From Gibbula magus (taxonomy: Eukaryota > Mollusca > Gastropoda > Trochida > Trochidae), in the NCBI GenBank assembly GCA_936450465.1, contig OW388297.1, positions 28,352,387 to 28,416,386 on the forward strand: 64,000 bases of DNA. Direction: 5' to 3'. This document shows positions 37,305 through 49,099 of this stretch, piece by piece. The stretch's first letter is position 1, and each line of letters opens with the position of its first letter. Position numbers and translations under genes: made by a program. A model generated the notes under the pieces. That model ran no database searches. It saw only the letters and a program-made list of their open reading frames with translations, and was not told the origin of the DNA.

Positions 37305-39294
37305 CGAAAAGTTTACAGACGGACAGACGCCGGACACCATGCCATGCCATAAGTCGTTCGGGCCTTTCAGGCCAGATGAGCTAAAAAAATCAACATAAAA
37401 TTATAAAATTCATAGTTTCAATTGCTAAGAAAATATTTACAAAAATGTTCAAGTATATTTCATTGAAGAAATCAAAAATAAGTACCAGGTATTATCTCTA
37501 ATTCATGAGGGTATATCAACAAAAATATCAGTTATTATCCCCTAATCTCATAACTAGCACACAACATATCAGCTTTATTTTCCTTAGTTTTGAGAAAGAA
37601 ATCTAAAATGCTTTTAATAGGGACCCGATGTGAGGGTCACATCACCGCCAAATCTGTAACCAATGATCGTCTGTACACAATATTCCAACGTTATACCTAC
37701 ATTTTAGAATCCCCATTAGCGAAGGAGTCCTGTCAGAAGAAGACATTTATAAAAATACTTTTTATACTTATTCATACTTAAGAAAAAGATGGAAATAGGC
37801 TTTTAGGTCATGACCCTCCTGATCAATATTGAGGGTCAAAGGGTCACCAAATCTACAATTTAAAATCCCATTGGCCAAGGAGTCTAGACCTTTTGGTATT
37901 GGAGATGAAGATGAAAATATGTTTTTAAGGTCATACACCCCTAGCTGTGACCCTATTTGGTTTCATGGGGTCACGAATTCTACAATTTAGAATCCCCTTT
38001 GGCCAAGAAGTATGCACACAACTTTTCAGCTCTTTAGACCTTTTGGAACTTGAGAAAAAGATGAAAACAGGTTTTTAAGGTTGTGACCCCTGTGAACCCA
38101 TTTGAGGTCAAGGGGTCACAAAATCTACATTTTAGAACCCCCATTACCCAAGGAGTCTGTACACAACTATTCAGCTCTCAATACCTATTGGAACTGGAGA
38201 AGAAGATGAAAATAGGTTTTTAAGGTTGTGATCTCATTTGGGGTCAGGGGGTCACAAAATCTACATTTTAGAACCCCCATTACCCTGTCTGCACACAACT
38301 TTTCAGCTCTTTAGACCTTTTGGAACTTGAGAAAAAGATGAAAACAGGTTTTTTAGGTTGTGACCCCTGTGAACCCATTTGGGGTCAAGGGGTCACAAAA
38401 TCTACAAATTTGAATCCCCATTACCCAAGGAGTCTGCACACAACTTTTCAGCTCTCTAGACCTTTTGGAACTTGAGAAGAAGATGAAAATAGGTTTTTAA
38501 GGTTGTGACCCCTATGACCTTATTTGAGGTCAGGGGTCACAAGATTCTACAATTTAGAATCCCCATTGGCAAAGGAGTCGGCACACAACGCTTTAGCTCT
38601 CTAGACCTTTTGGAACTTGAGAAGAAGATGAAAATAGGTTTCTAAGGTTGTGACCCCTGTGACCCTATTTGGGGTCAGGGGGTCATGAAATCTACAATTT
38701 AGAATCCCCATTGGCAAAGGAGTCTGCACACAACGCTTTAGCTCTCTATACCTTGTGGAACTGGAGAAGAAGATGAAAATAGGTTTTTAAGGTTATGACC
38801 CTGGTGACCCCATTTGGGGTCACGTGGTCACCAATTTTACAATGTAGAATCCCCATTGGACAAGGAGACGCACACAACTTTTCAGCTCTCTAGACCTTTT
38901 AGAACTGGAGAAGAATATGAAAATAGGTTTTTAAGGATGTGACCCCTGTGACCCCATTTGGGGTCATGGGGTCATACAATCTACAATTTAGAATCCCCAT
39001 TGGCAAAGGAGTCTGCACACAAAGCTTTAGCTCTCTAGACCTTTTGGAACTTGAGAGAAGATGAAAATAGGTTTTTAGGGATGTGACCCCTGTGACCCCA
39101 TTTGGGGTCATGGGGTCACGAAATCTACAATTTAGAATCCCCATTGGCCAAGGAGTCTGCACATAAAATTTAAGCTCTCTGGAGGAGAAGTCGAAAAAGC
39201 GAAAAGTTTACGGACGGATGGACGGACGGACGGACGGACGCCGGACACCGTGCCATGCCATAAGCCCATCGGGCCTTTCAGGCCTGATGAGCTA
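36220..39294. mobile_element. Element with 12 bp terminal inverted repeats and two ~145 bp tandem arrays
   Basis: TAGCTCATCAGG (36,220-36,231) is the exact inverse of CCTGATGAGCTA (39,283-39,294). Inside are two arrays of a 140-150 bp unit carrying GATGAAAATAGGTTTTTAAG, GTGACCC...GGGGTCA, TCTACAATTTAGAATCCCCA and TTTTCAGCTCT: about six units at 36,460-37,310 and about ten at 37,780-39,190. Each array ends with the same tail: GGAC repeats, GCCATGCCATAAG, then the GGGCCTTTCAGGCC hairpin. The first tail ends CCAGATGAGCTA (37,372-37,383), one base off the terminal repeat. Tandem cores between conserved ends recall the bivalve pearl-type elements. Minus frames across the units are repeat artefacts. 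Confidence 0.75.
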
Positions 39295-39299
39295 ATAAT

Positions 39300-40925
39300 G
39301 AAATGCTTTTGCTACATTGTACCTGATGTGAGCAGTTTCAATGAGAAGTAAATATTTAAATTGGTTCCTTTTTTTTCATCTCAAGCATGACAGAAGTCGG
39401 GTATAAATTGAGGTCATAAGCCTAAACGGTTGAACAGTGCTTAATGTTGTTGAAATAGCATATGTTATAATAGAAGTCACTATCGGAAGTAATATATTTT
39501 GAAATTAGGGGAGATAAATATTTTTAAATTAGTAGCATATAGCATAAATATAATAGCTTTAACATTAAAAAATAAAATAAGGGTTAAACGTGTTTGACTT
39601 TAAAATTAGATGTTTAGTTTAAATTCTGTCACCTGGATATGCCGAATGAAAACTCATTACATGGGAGGGTATCTAAAGGCACATTGATCAGGTCCTGCTT
39701 TCTAATTGTTGTTGACAAATCCTCTCAGCATGTGGTGTTTAGGCGATTGACGTTTGTGCAACTATAACGTCCCTAACAAATTCATGGAGGCAACACTCTA
39801 TGTTTATTGACATTTGAGTCAGTCCTGGACGTTGATGGTATAAACATTACCCAAGTAGTTTAATAATTGTGTGCGAAAGATTGGATTTCCAAATGTCATA
39901 ATGTGATCTTGAAAGTGTTGCATATGCTAAATATTACACATGTATGCATTGGAAGAAACAAACTTTCCTTTGTTATTCATTGCTCTGTACCAGATATAGG
40001 AAGCAGCTACTCATTATTATGTAACTATTTGAATTCAATCGCTTTTGCCGAAGAAGGAAAAAATGTACGAAGAAGGAAAAAATGTACGTAATCAGGTGAA
40101 ACTGAATCAAGCTGTGAATGAATGCAATTCAATGAAGAGAAACATTTGTCTGATTCAATTCACTCCTCTAAAGGTTTGTCGGGTACAGATGAATATATGA
40201 TCTTGAAATTCCTAAATGGATGTAAAACGACGTGTTTTCACAATAACTACCCTCCTAAAACATGAAAGAGAAAGACCAGATTTATTAATGATTCATTTAT
40301 GAGGACATTCAATGGAACAAATCACTTCTAAAAGATGAAAATATATACCAGTGACTCGAACCACATTATCACCTCTTTCCAATTATAAACGCCACAAAAA
40401 CATCAACATCAAGTCTACAGTCTATGTATTATAAACGCTGGACTGATTTTATCCATTAGGAAGACACATATAGGTAACAATAATTAGAAGGAATCGCGAA
40501 TCTCCATTAATCTGAATGAACAGGTGTCTGCAACAGCAATTTAAACCTTTTATCTCAATTTCTACGAGGACCTAAAACTGGGTAAAATATTATAGTTTAC
40601 ACTTATTACCTATAAAAGGTATTGATGTTCTTAATATTGGTTTGTTTCTCATGTTATTAGCTTTTCGAAATGTATCCTGCAGATAATTGAGCACTAAGAT
40701 CTAAAGTCTAGGTCTGAGGCTAACAACCTGAATTTTAAATTAAGTCTTTAAGATAGTGGCCAAGTAAACCGATCATGATGAGATCTACTTACTATCATGA
40801 CGATAACGTCATTGTTGTGAAAAATGTATTATTGTGATTTGTATACACTTCCTTGTCCGAACAAATCAAGTCATTTTGAGCAAGAAGCTGATACTCACAA
40901 CAGAACGCCCTGAAACTTATTCTCT
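39300..40925. other. AT-rich sequence, nothing recognised
   Basis: The only repeat seen is a 20 bp unit containing GAAGAAGGAAAAAATGTACG, present twice at about 40,051-40,090. Confidence 0.35.
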
Positions 40926-40929
40926 CTTA

Positions 40930-41240
40930 TTATCGGTGATATCCCACATTGTCTTAAAGCCCACAAAATCCTGGCGATGGACACCAAGATCATCAAATTT
41001 GTGTGAATAGTTATGGACTTGCGGTCATTTGGAAGTGACGGCGGCCATATTAGATATTCGTGGTCCAATATAGACAAACATCAGTTTTGTGGTCTTAATG
41101 TATTATTTGCCCCTAAAACCCTAGGAATAGACACCAATGTTATCAGATTGAGTTGATAGTTACAGAGTTATGATCAGTAAGAGGTTCCGGTGGCCTTGAA
41201 CAAAATCTCACTTTTTCGGGGTCCTACTTTGGTCAACGTT
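40930..41240 (+). repeat. Two diverged tandem copies of a ~155 bp unit
   Basis: Both copies contain GACACCAA.{2}T.ATCA, ATAGTTA..GA.TT and GTGGCC/GCGGCC at matching positions (first about 40,930-41,080, second about 41,085-41,240). It is probably the remnant of a tandem-core element. Confidence 0.45.
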
Positions 41241-41791
41241 AAGTATGTTATAAAGTACACTTAAACTTACCAGAATCAATTGAGAAACCTTTTGTAGCAA
41301 TCATTCGTTGTTTTTTAGGGAATGGATCTTCGTCAGTAAGCAAAATTCTTGAAGAATGGATTATAATGATAAGATGTTTGTAGCTGATATAACTAAAAAC
41401 ACATTTATTGCGACCCCAAGGAACCAGAATTGATGAACACATTTCCTGAGTATAGGAGTGAAGCATAGTACATCAGCAAAGCAGTTAAGTGTGTAGATAT
41501 TTGTCGTAAAATTCACCTTACTGTAAGTGGTATGCACCACGGGGACATTCTGCATATAATGTCGAGATGTGTAGAACACTGACCTCACATACTTGAATGT
41601 TGTACTTTACTGACCAGCCAAATTGAAAATGTGCGTCGAAATGTTGCAACTTATGAAATATAATTTTTGTACATTTGTTTAATCTTTATATTCATTATTC
41701 TTACATGTAAATGCCTATTGAAGGAAATGATTATTGAAAACATTGATTCAAAACAAAATATATGTTAAGCTTTTTGACCAGCTTTAACAAG

Positions 41792-41844
41792 TTTAAACCT
41801 CGAAAAGTTTAAACCTCGAAATGTTTAAACCTTGAAAGGTTTGG
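41792..41844 (+). repeat. Three copies of a 16-17 bp tandem repeat
   Basis: The unit approximates AGTTTAAACCTCGAAA and is repeated three times, the third diverged. Confidence 0.8.
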
Positions 41845-42114
41845 AAGTTTATTATATATTTTGGTTGATTAATTCTGCAGTTCTTTTTGCCATGTGGGTG
41901 CTGTAAATGTTGATCAATATACATTGCAACAATTATGTATGATGCTCAGAACAAAAGTGATTAAATCACACTCCTTAAAGTTACTGAAATACTCAATGTC
42001 TTCCTGATCAATACCATCCGCATGAAGAGAAGGATGGGGAATGTGTCTCATCCAAAAGAAAACTTGAAAATGGATATGATTAATAGTAAGCAGTGACACT
42101 GGAGTGGCATTAAA

Positions 42115-44618
42115 ACTATTATAGGTTCGAGTTGTAGACCTCAGCAGCTAGAATCCACTGATGATCTAGCTTTTTCAAATGAGTTAAACTCCTTCTACTC
42201 CAGATTTGATACTATGGATTTTTCGAATGAAAGGGAACAAATACTGGAATCGCTTCCATCTGGTGAAATGTTAAATATATCGACTGACGATGTGATTAGT
42301 TCATTTGCTCAGATTAACCCGCATAAATCCTGCGGGCCTGACAACTTGTTAGGGATTGTACTTAAAGAGCCATCAAGGATGTTAGTGTTTCAAATTTTGG
42401 GAAAATATACTTATAACGTCATTCGCCAGAGAAATATTTTATCTACAACATGGCATTTGTTAAATAATTTTCATATCTCGACAATGTAATGAAATTTGGT
42501 TTCAAAGAGAAGTATCATTTCGACTAGCGCGCGCTAAGGGTATCTGAAGTCATATAAACAGAATCCCATTTTTTGCGTAATACGTACTACACAAACAGTT
42601 AGCGCTTCCGAAGCGTGAAGGCTCGTCTCTAGTGCAAGTCGCCATAACAACCCATGTGCTGCACGTGCTGAACGTGTCTCTCTTGCAAGTTACCCTTATC
42701 ACACATTACTGAATGTGACGATTGCTTTACAAACAATGTTTCTAAATGTCCTGAGAATATACAAATTATTTCCTGTTTAATGTACTTTTTATTGAGATAA
42801 GACCAGCAAATTATGAATTTGTTTTACTCTCATTAATTATAAAATTCAAGAAAAATACCTAGTTGGGTAAAACAATTATTGCAATATCTGTAGCAAATAC
42901 ATACTTAAATGAAATGGTAAATAAATAACCGCCAACAAATTTTTTATTTCGATTTCTTTCATTGCTCATATTTTTTGTTATTCTTTTGTGTCTTTGTTTA
43001 CTGTGTGTGAGCTAGACCATAATGCTTTGAGTTTGAAAATAATAGACTGGATCTATATTTAGACTGGAAAACACCTTTACTAATTAATGCAATTTCTCGG
43101 CTTATTTTAAGTTGAAAAAAATTGGGGAAAATTAGGTGTATTTATTTCACGGAGAGTTCATCAACATCCTTGATGGCTCTTTAAGGAGTGTAGAGTGTAG
43201 CTGGCTGTTATATTCCAAAAGTTATTTCAGTTATTGATCAATTCTCATGATGTTCCCATTCTTTGGAAAACTTATAAATTATTCCATTGCCCAAAAAGAA
43301 AAATCCATCCGTGAACAATGACTTCAGACCAGTGGCTCTAACCTCTATTGCCATGAAATGCTTAGAACGTATAATTAAGAATTTATTGCTTAGTGAAGTT
43401 AGCCATGTGATTAATCCTTTACAGTTTGCTTATAGGGCAAGACGTGGGGTAGAAGATGCAACCATCACACTGTTACACAATATTTATCAGCATTTGGAAA
43501 ACTATGGTACATATGTACGGATAATGTTTGTTGATTTTTCATCTGCTTTTAATACCATTCAGCCTCACCTACTTATTGACAAACTTTCCAAAATGAATGT
43601 TAATTCTAACATCCTTAGATGGATAAATGCATTCCTGGTTAAGAGACAACAATTTTTACGGGTTAACCAAGTGGATTCTTCAATATTACATACATCCACT
43701 GGTGCACCCCAGGGTTGCGTGATCTCTCCCATTTTTTATGTATATTGTATACCAATGACTGTATATCCAAAGTAAAAGAATGATGCATTGGTTGGCCTGA
43801 TTAGAGAATCAGAACTGAGTTACAGAACAGACATTCCAAAATTGGTAGAATAGTGCAAATCAAACTTTTTATCTTTGAATGTGTTGCAGACCAAATAAAT
43901 GGTCATAGATTTCAGGAAAACTAGGTCTATAATAAATCCTGTGACTATTGATGATAATGAAATAGAAAGAGTAACGGAATATAAATATTTGGGTACTGTC
44001 TTAGATTCGAAACTTTCTTGGAATGAAAACACTGACAAAATGTATAAGAAAGGACAGCAACGATTGCATTTTTTGTGGAAATTGAAACATTTTAAATTAG
44101 ATCAAAATATTGTGAGGTTATTTTACCAAACATTTATTCAAAGTGTGGTAACGTTTAATTTTTTGAGTTGGTACGGAAACCTGTCTGTTCAAAATAAAAA
44201 TAAACTCTCTAAAATTGTTAACACCACTTCAAAACTTATTGGACTTCCTATTGAAAGTATCGGCAGTTTTTATGATCAACAACTTTCAAAAAAAGCAAAT
44301 AAAATTTTAAGTGACTCAATTCACATACTTTTTTCGGAATATTCTTCACTGCCCTCTGGACGCAGACTGCGTATGCCGACGAGTAGAACAAACAGATTTC
44401 GTCAATCATTTGTTCTGAATAGCATTTATGCCTTTAACAGAAAATGTTTGGAATGAATTTTTAATGATCAATTTACACAAGTGTATATAATGTTTATAAT
44501 ATTGTTTATATGACTGGTGTATGTTTTATGGTTTTTTTTTATATACTGGAGACTGTATTAGATGTAATGTAAATTTATAATAATAAAGAATTATCTTATC
44601 TTATCTTATCTTGAAGCC
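42115..44618 (+). pseudogene. CR1/Rex1-like LINE, 5' truncated, with a nested MITE
   Basis: The plus strand encodes the linker before the reverse transcriptase (LAFSNELNSFYSRFD, INPHKSCGPD) up to 42,365. After the insertion the frame resumes near 43,185 with LAVIFQKLFQLL and DVPILWK, then at 43,287-43,775 DFRPVALTSIAMKCLERI, PLQFAYRARRGVEDA, VDFSSAFNTI and STGAPQGCVISP. The FADD/YADD catalytic box is missing: the frame runs from the palm start straight to DALVGLI through stops (43,770-43,800). The C-terminal domain at 43,899-44,456 is intact (EYKYLGTVLDSKLSWNEN). The 3' end has tandem ATCTT repeats (44,594-44,615) instead of poly(A), typical of CR1/L2/Rex1-type elements. Inactive. Confidence 0.9.
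42366..43180. mobile_element. 815 bp MITE with TTAA target duplication
   Basis: The insert interrupts the LINE reading frame. Its ends are exact 18 bp inverted repeats (AGAGCCATCAAGGATGTT at 42,366-42,383 and its inverse at 43,163-43,180), each flanked by TTAA (42,362-42,365 and 43,181-43,184). Removing the insert and one TTAA restores the LINE frame across the junction (V-L-K-E-C). No transposase is encoded. A GC-richer stretch lies at 42,520-42,720. TTAA fits piggyBac- or Kolobok-type mobilisation. A TA duplication within TTAA cannot be formally excluded. Confidence 0.9.
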
Positions 44619-44877
44619 AAAACAATAATGTTAACATTGTTTTAACTATGGTGACCAGACGATAACTAACACGAGTACATTCACTCCAGAACTCTCCCCG
44701 ATCGTCGGCGAAATCATCTAACCCAACAACAACTCTCCACTCTCAAGAAACATTTACAAGTCAGTTACAAACTCAATTCTTTAGGTGCCAAATTCTGTCA
44801 ATATACAGGTACAATGTAGTATTTCAAAGAATCATGTGTACTTAATCTGAAATTAGTATCACCTCAGGACATTATAA

Positions 44878-45016
44878 GTTGTCAGACCGCGCCGAGGGGT
44901 AGATGAAAGTTTGTATCCCGCGTAAGTGTCCTTGTAGGCCGAGCCGCAGGCGAGGTCTACAAGGACACTTACGCGGGATACAACATTTCATCTACCCCGA
45001 GGTGTGGTCTGACAAC
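44878..45016. repeat. Long terminal hairpin (~62 bp arms)
   Basis: The arms 44,878-44,939 and 44,955-45,016 are inverse with only a few mismatches, sharing GTTGTCAGACC, GGGGTAGATGAAA and TTGTATCCCGCGTAAGTGTC. The loop is about 15 bases and GC-rich. A word related to the arm, TTTGTATCCCGC, also occurs near the opposite end (53,784). Confidence 0.9.
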
Positions 45017-45341
45017 GAATTTATCTTACCGAACATGTTTTCTTTTTAGTTATTGAGAATTTAAAAATTCACAGGCAACAAGTGTTTTCAGTAGATCTAC
45101 TTGTCAATTCCATTCTATCGTCGTGCTACCAGACAATACACAACGAAACACATCAAGTTCCATCATAAATACTTTAATTAACATTAAAATATGAACAATA
45201 AACAACAACATGAAAGAACAATAAAGATACGTTAACTGTATATAAGTTCACTACATCACAGAGTCTGGCATATCGCCGGCGTTGCATTTGCCGAACTGTA
45301 GTACCATAGAGTCTAGTGGTAAGATTGAACATTGCAGTTAT

Positions 45342-46673
45342 TTACTTTTTGATTATGACATTGAGGTTTTGAATTGTACAGCTTTGGAACATTGATTGAG
45401 ACTGACGCATGGTGTAGGAAGACGTGAAGTTTTCCATCTGGATCTGGGAGAGAAGTTTGTCAATATCCCCGTCTTCGAACTCGAGGAGATCCGTGTCGTT
45501 GTTTACATTGTCAGCTGATCCGATGGACGGCCTTGACACGGATTGGAATGCGGAAGGGGGACAACTCTCGCTAGATGATGACGGCAGTGCAAGTTGATTT
45601 CCTGTTACCATTCCTTCTGTTATTGCTTGACCCATCTCAATCTTTTCTTCATCCGACACACGTTGGTACACAGACAAAGAATTCACACTTTTGTGACCAG
45701 TCACACTTTGGATCTGCGCACTTGCGAATTTGGAGCGAGTTAAAATTGTGGCTCCAGTCACACGAATACAATGATTGGTATAGGTGTCAGAAAGTTTACA
45801 CTGACGACTGAGATTCGTCATGAAAGAACTCAAAGCATTCTTACCAATCGGCTTGTTAGCAAACCAGACATCATCGTCACCAACAAAGCTGTCGCGTGGA
45901 TATTGCTAGAGACGATCGCACGAAGGATTCAGCTTGGATACGTACTTGACATAGGAAGCCACCGGACACATTTTAGAGGCTGGCTGTTCAGGCATGAACG
46001 GACGATACTGTTCCTTGTCATTGCGGTGATTTTTGGTAAGTTCACCTTCAGCTTTTGTCACATATCGTAAACCAGTGTCAGCATCGGTTCCGACATGAAA
46101 TGAATCCTTCGTCATCTTCTCCATATTTTCCGATCCACGTCGAAAGAAATACAAACGAATGTCAAATTGAACCTTGTTAGCAAGACCCTGGGGTATGTCA
46201 GGTTTCAAGAACATAGATGAATAAAGTTTTTCACGGTCAGATGCAACTATCATGGCTTTATGTTGAACCTCACCCTTTCCTGCAGCTTTCAGCTCCAGCA
46301 TGGCTGTCTTGAAAGATTCGTTGGCATCCACAAATGCTGTATCCTTGATAATGTCGAACTTTCGGGAAAAGGGGGGAGCCTTGAGGTAGCGGTTTAGTCC
46401 ATACCTGATGCCATCTAGGGTAGAACTCTTGTACAATTCGCCGTCTTGCTTCCTTAGATCGAGATAGAAATGGCAGAGAATTTCATTCAGTTGAACGGCA
46501 TCAAATGTTTCAAATTCCGTGTTTTGTTGTTTCTCAGCCAAATACTCTTTCAAAATAGCAGACACATGTTTGTTAGACTTCTTGGTGTTAGTTGGTATCA
46601 CTTTAGCACGTTTGTCTTGAATATCCGTCTCGCTATGTGAAGCAAAACGCTTCTTTGCGTTGTTTTCTGCCAT
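45342..46673 (-). pseudogene. Crypton-type (DUF3504-like) tyrosine recombinase with one premature stop
   Basis: The frame opens with ATG at 46,673 (AATATGGCAG) and runs 443 codons to 45,342, interrupted only by TAG at codon 256 (45,906-45,908). The N-terminal 1-35 is basic. About 36-135 looks like the helical core-binding domain (ILKEYLAEKQ, LNEILCHFYLDLRK, GIRYGLNRYL). The catalytic domain has Arg179 in YFFRRGSEN, His301 and Arg304 in TNHCIRVTG, His327 in VTGHKS and Tyr336 in SLSVYQR, matching the tyrosine recombinase R...H-x-x-R...H...Y set. The C-terminus is acidic and Ser-rich. The arrangement matches Crypton recombinases and their host relatives (ZMYM, QRICH1 and KIAA1958 types). A single stop suggests recent inactivation, or a sequencing error. 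Confidence 0.88.
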
Positions 46674-46757
46674 ATTGTTGACATCTAGCAGACGATGTTT
46701 TTTTGCAAGCTCAACACTGCGTTTACTACCATAACGTACTTACAGCGAACCCTGTTG

Positions 46758-46960
46758 TGCTCCAAATTGTAATAATTGCTCCAAATTGTAATACCTGCTC
46801 CAAATTGTAACAAAAATTGCTCCAAATTGTAATACCTGCTCCAAATTGTAATAAAAACTGCTCCAAATTGTAATAACCCAATTTCGAAAAACGTACTGTC
46901 AAGCTGCTCCAAATTGTAATAAAAAGTGCTCCAAATTGTAATAACTGCTCCAAATTGTAA
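46758..46960 (-). repeat. Left terminal array: nine 15-mers
   Basis: TGCTCCAAATTGTAA occurs six times, then a spacer of about 28 bp containing CGAAAAACGTACTGTCAAGC, then three more times. Unit spacing is 19-23 bp. The array mirrors 53,491-53,694 in copy number, spacing and spacer. Confidence 0.95.
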
Positions 46961-46989
46961 TAACTGTTCTAAAGCTACATCTCGTGTTG

Positions 46990-47914
46990 ATGAAAATGAA
47001 AATATACAGAGTTGATGAAAAGAAGAGCTGATATAGATGTAGACATAAGAGTTGGTGTAGATGTAGAAAAAAACGATGTATATGTAGACGTAGATGTAGA
47101 TACAGATATAGTTGTGTAATGTTAATGTAGACGTACTGGGAGACGGAATTAAATACATAGATTGAGATGGAAAATGAACATGTAGCTGTAAATGTAGATC
47201 TGGGTGGCGATTTCAATACATTTTTATTACGGTATTTAGAAGGCAACAGGCTCGTAGTACAATCATGAGTAGATCACAATACAGAGTTTGTTCTGTTACA
47301 ATATTCTTTCGATTTCGATGTAGAAATAGATATTTATGTAGTGTATGTAAATATGTAGATATATATGTAGATATAAGAGTAGATATAGGTGTATATATCT
47401 GCAAATATGTTGACGTAGATGTAGGTATAAGGGATAATGTAGGTATCGATCTTGATGGAGATTTAACTGTAGATGTAGATGTTGAAGATGTTGACATAGC
47501 TGTACATGTAGATGTAGATGTTGTGGTAGATGTTGATATAAAAGGTATAGATAAGTATATGTAGGTTTCTGTAAATGTAGATGTAGAAGCAACGACATAT
47601 GTAAATGTATATGTAGATCTGGTGGTGATTTAAATGTAGATGTAGATGTAGATGTAAGTATACAGCAATGCGAAGATGTAGATGTAGATATAATGGTTGA
47701 TGTATATATAACTGTTGATGTACATTTATATAAAATAGCTGATGTTTATACAGAGAGCATTGATGATGATATAGGAGATGATGTACATGTAGATTAAACA
47801 GTTCATGTGGATTTTAATATAATAGTTGAGAGTTCATTTACATTTAAATCGAAGAGTTGGTGTAGATATAGCAAGAGTTGGTTGTAGACGTAGATGTTGG
47901 TGTAGTTACATATG

Positions 47915-47962
<48 letters not shown>

Positions 47963-48830
47963 TACAGACATAGAGAGATTTGATGTAGATATAAGAGTTG
48001 ATGTAGATGTAGATGTAGATGTAAGGGTTGATTTTGATGAAGATGTAGGTGTTGATGTGAGGTAGATATAAGAGCTGTCAAAGATATAGAAAGAGTTAAT
48101 GTAGATATAGGAGTTGACGTAGAAATAGATATAAAATATAATGTAGATGGATATACATGTATGAGTTGACATGAGTTGTCATAAAAATAGATGCTGAAGT
48201 AGATGCAGTTGCACATGAATGTATTGATGCAGCTGTAGGAAAAGATTATGCGAAGATGTAGATGGTTATGCAGATGCAAATGCAGTTGTATGTCTATGTG
48301 TAAATCTAGGTGAAGACGTACCGGTAGAGATATCTTAATATGTATATGTAGATGTAGATCTGTGTGGTGATTTAAACTTAGATTTAGGTATAGACGTTTA
48401 CAGAGATGTAGATGTAGATATAAGAGTTTACGTAGATATAAGAGATGATGCAGAAGTATATGGAGACACATATACTAACGCAGGCGCAGATGCAGATGTA
48501 CGTAAAGCTGTAGATTTAGACGTAAATGAACATGTAGATCGAGACGATGATGTAGATGAAGATGTAGATGTAGAGGTAGATAAATATGTAGCAGTGTCGG
48601 TCGACAAAGTTTTAGATGCATACATCTATCTAAATCTAAATACAGATTTAGATCTTCATTTAAATGTATATATAGGTGTAAGTGTAGATGTAGATGAATA
48701 TGTAGATGTCAAGGTAAACGTAGAGCTACGCGTAGATCAAGGTGTTGATGGAGATGTAGATGTATCTGTAAACGTAAATGTATGCGTAGATACAGATGCA
48801 GATAGATGTGTACGTGCCATTTGGAGAGTT
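46990..48830 (+). repeat. Degenerate (TAGATG)n block
   Basis: About 1.8 kb is dominated by GTAGATGTAGAT and variants, with an AT run at about 47,919-47,956. The long open frames here (Asp/Val-rich on plus; Ser/Thr/Leu/His-rich on minus) arise from the low-complexity repeat and are not genes. Confidence 0.9.
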
Positions 48831-49099
48831 CACTGGATGTAATTTAATCTTGATGGATGAGGCGATTCTAGTTGTACATAAACTTTATTTTAAAAAAAAT
48901 GTCGATACACATTTGACGAAAGAAGAAAGTCTCATTGCAAGAGAAAGTTATGTCAATAGTTTTTTTTTATATAAGTTATATAAGTTTTATCATTATAATT
49001 ATTGTACCATGGCAGATTGATAGTGTAATAGTCCTGATTGTCGTACATGTACACTGTCATCAAAAACACACTACAATAAATATTCAGTTAGTTACATTG

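Noticed and set aside
36932..39162. Minus frames with repeated SRELKSCVQT and NGVTGVT
   Set aside because: They follow the ~145 bp tandem unit and break at every indel; a repeat artefact.
45575..46070. Plus-strand frames over the recombinase
   Set aside because: Antisense shadows of the minus-strand recombinase gene.
46685..47158. Minus frames with repeated ITIWS and LQFGA, also at 53,485-53,818
   Set aside because: Direct translation of the 15-mer arrays; equally open in several frames.
47265..48842. Long overlapping open frames (up to 222 codons) on both strands
   Set aside because: They are translations of the degenerate (TAGATG)n block: near-pure Asp/Val or Leu/His/Ser/Thr runs in every frame, with no domain.
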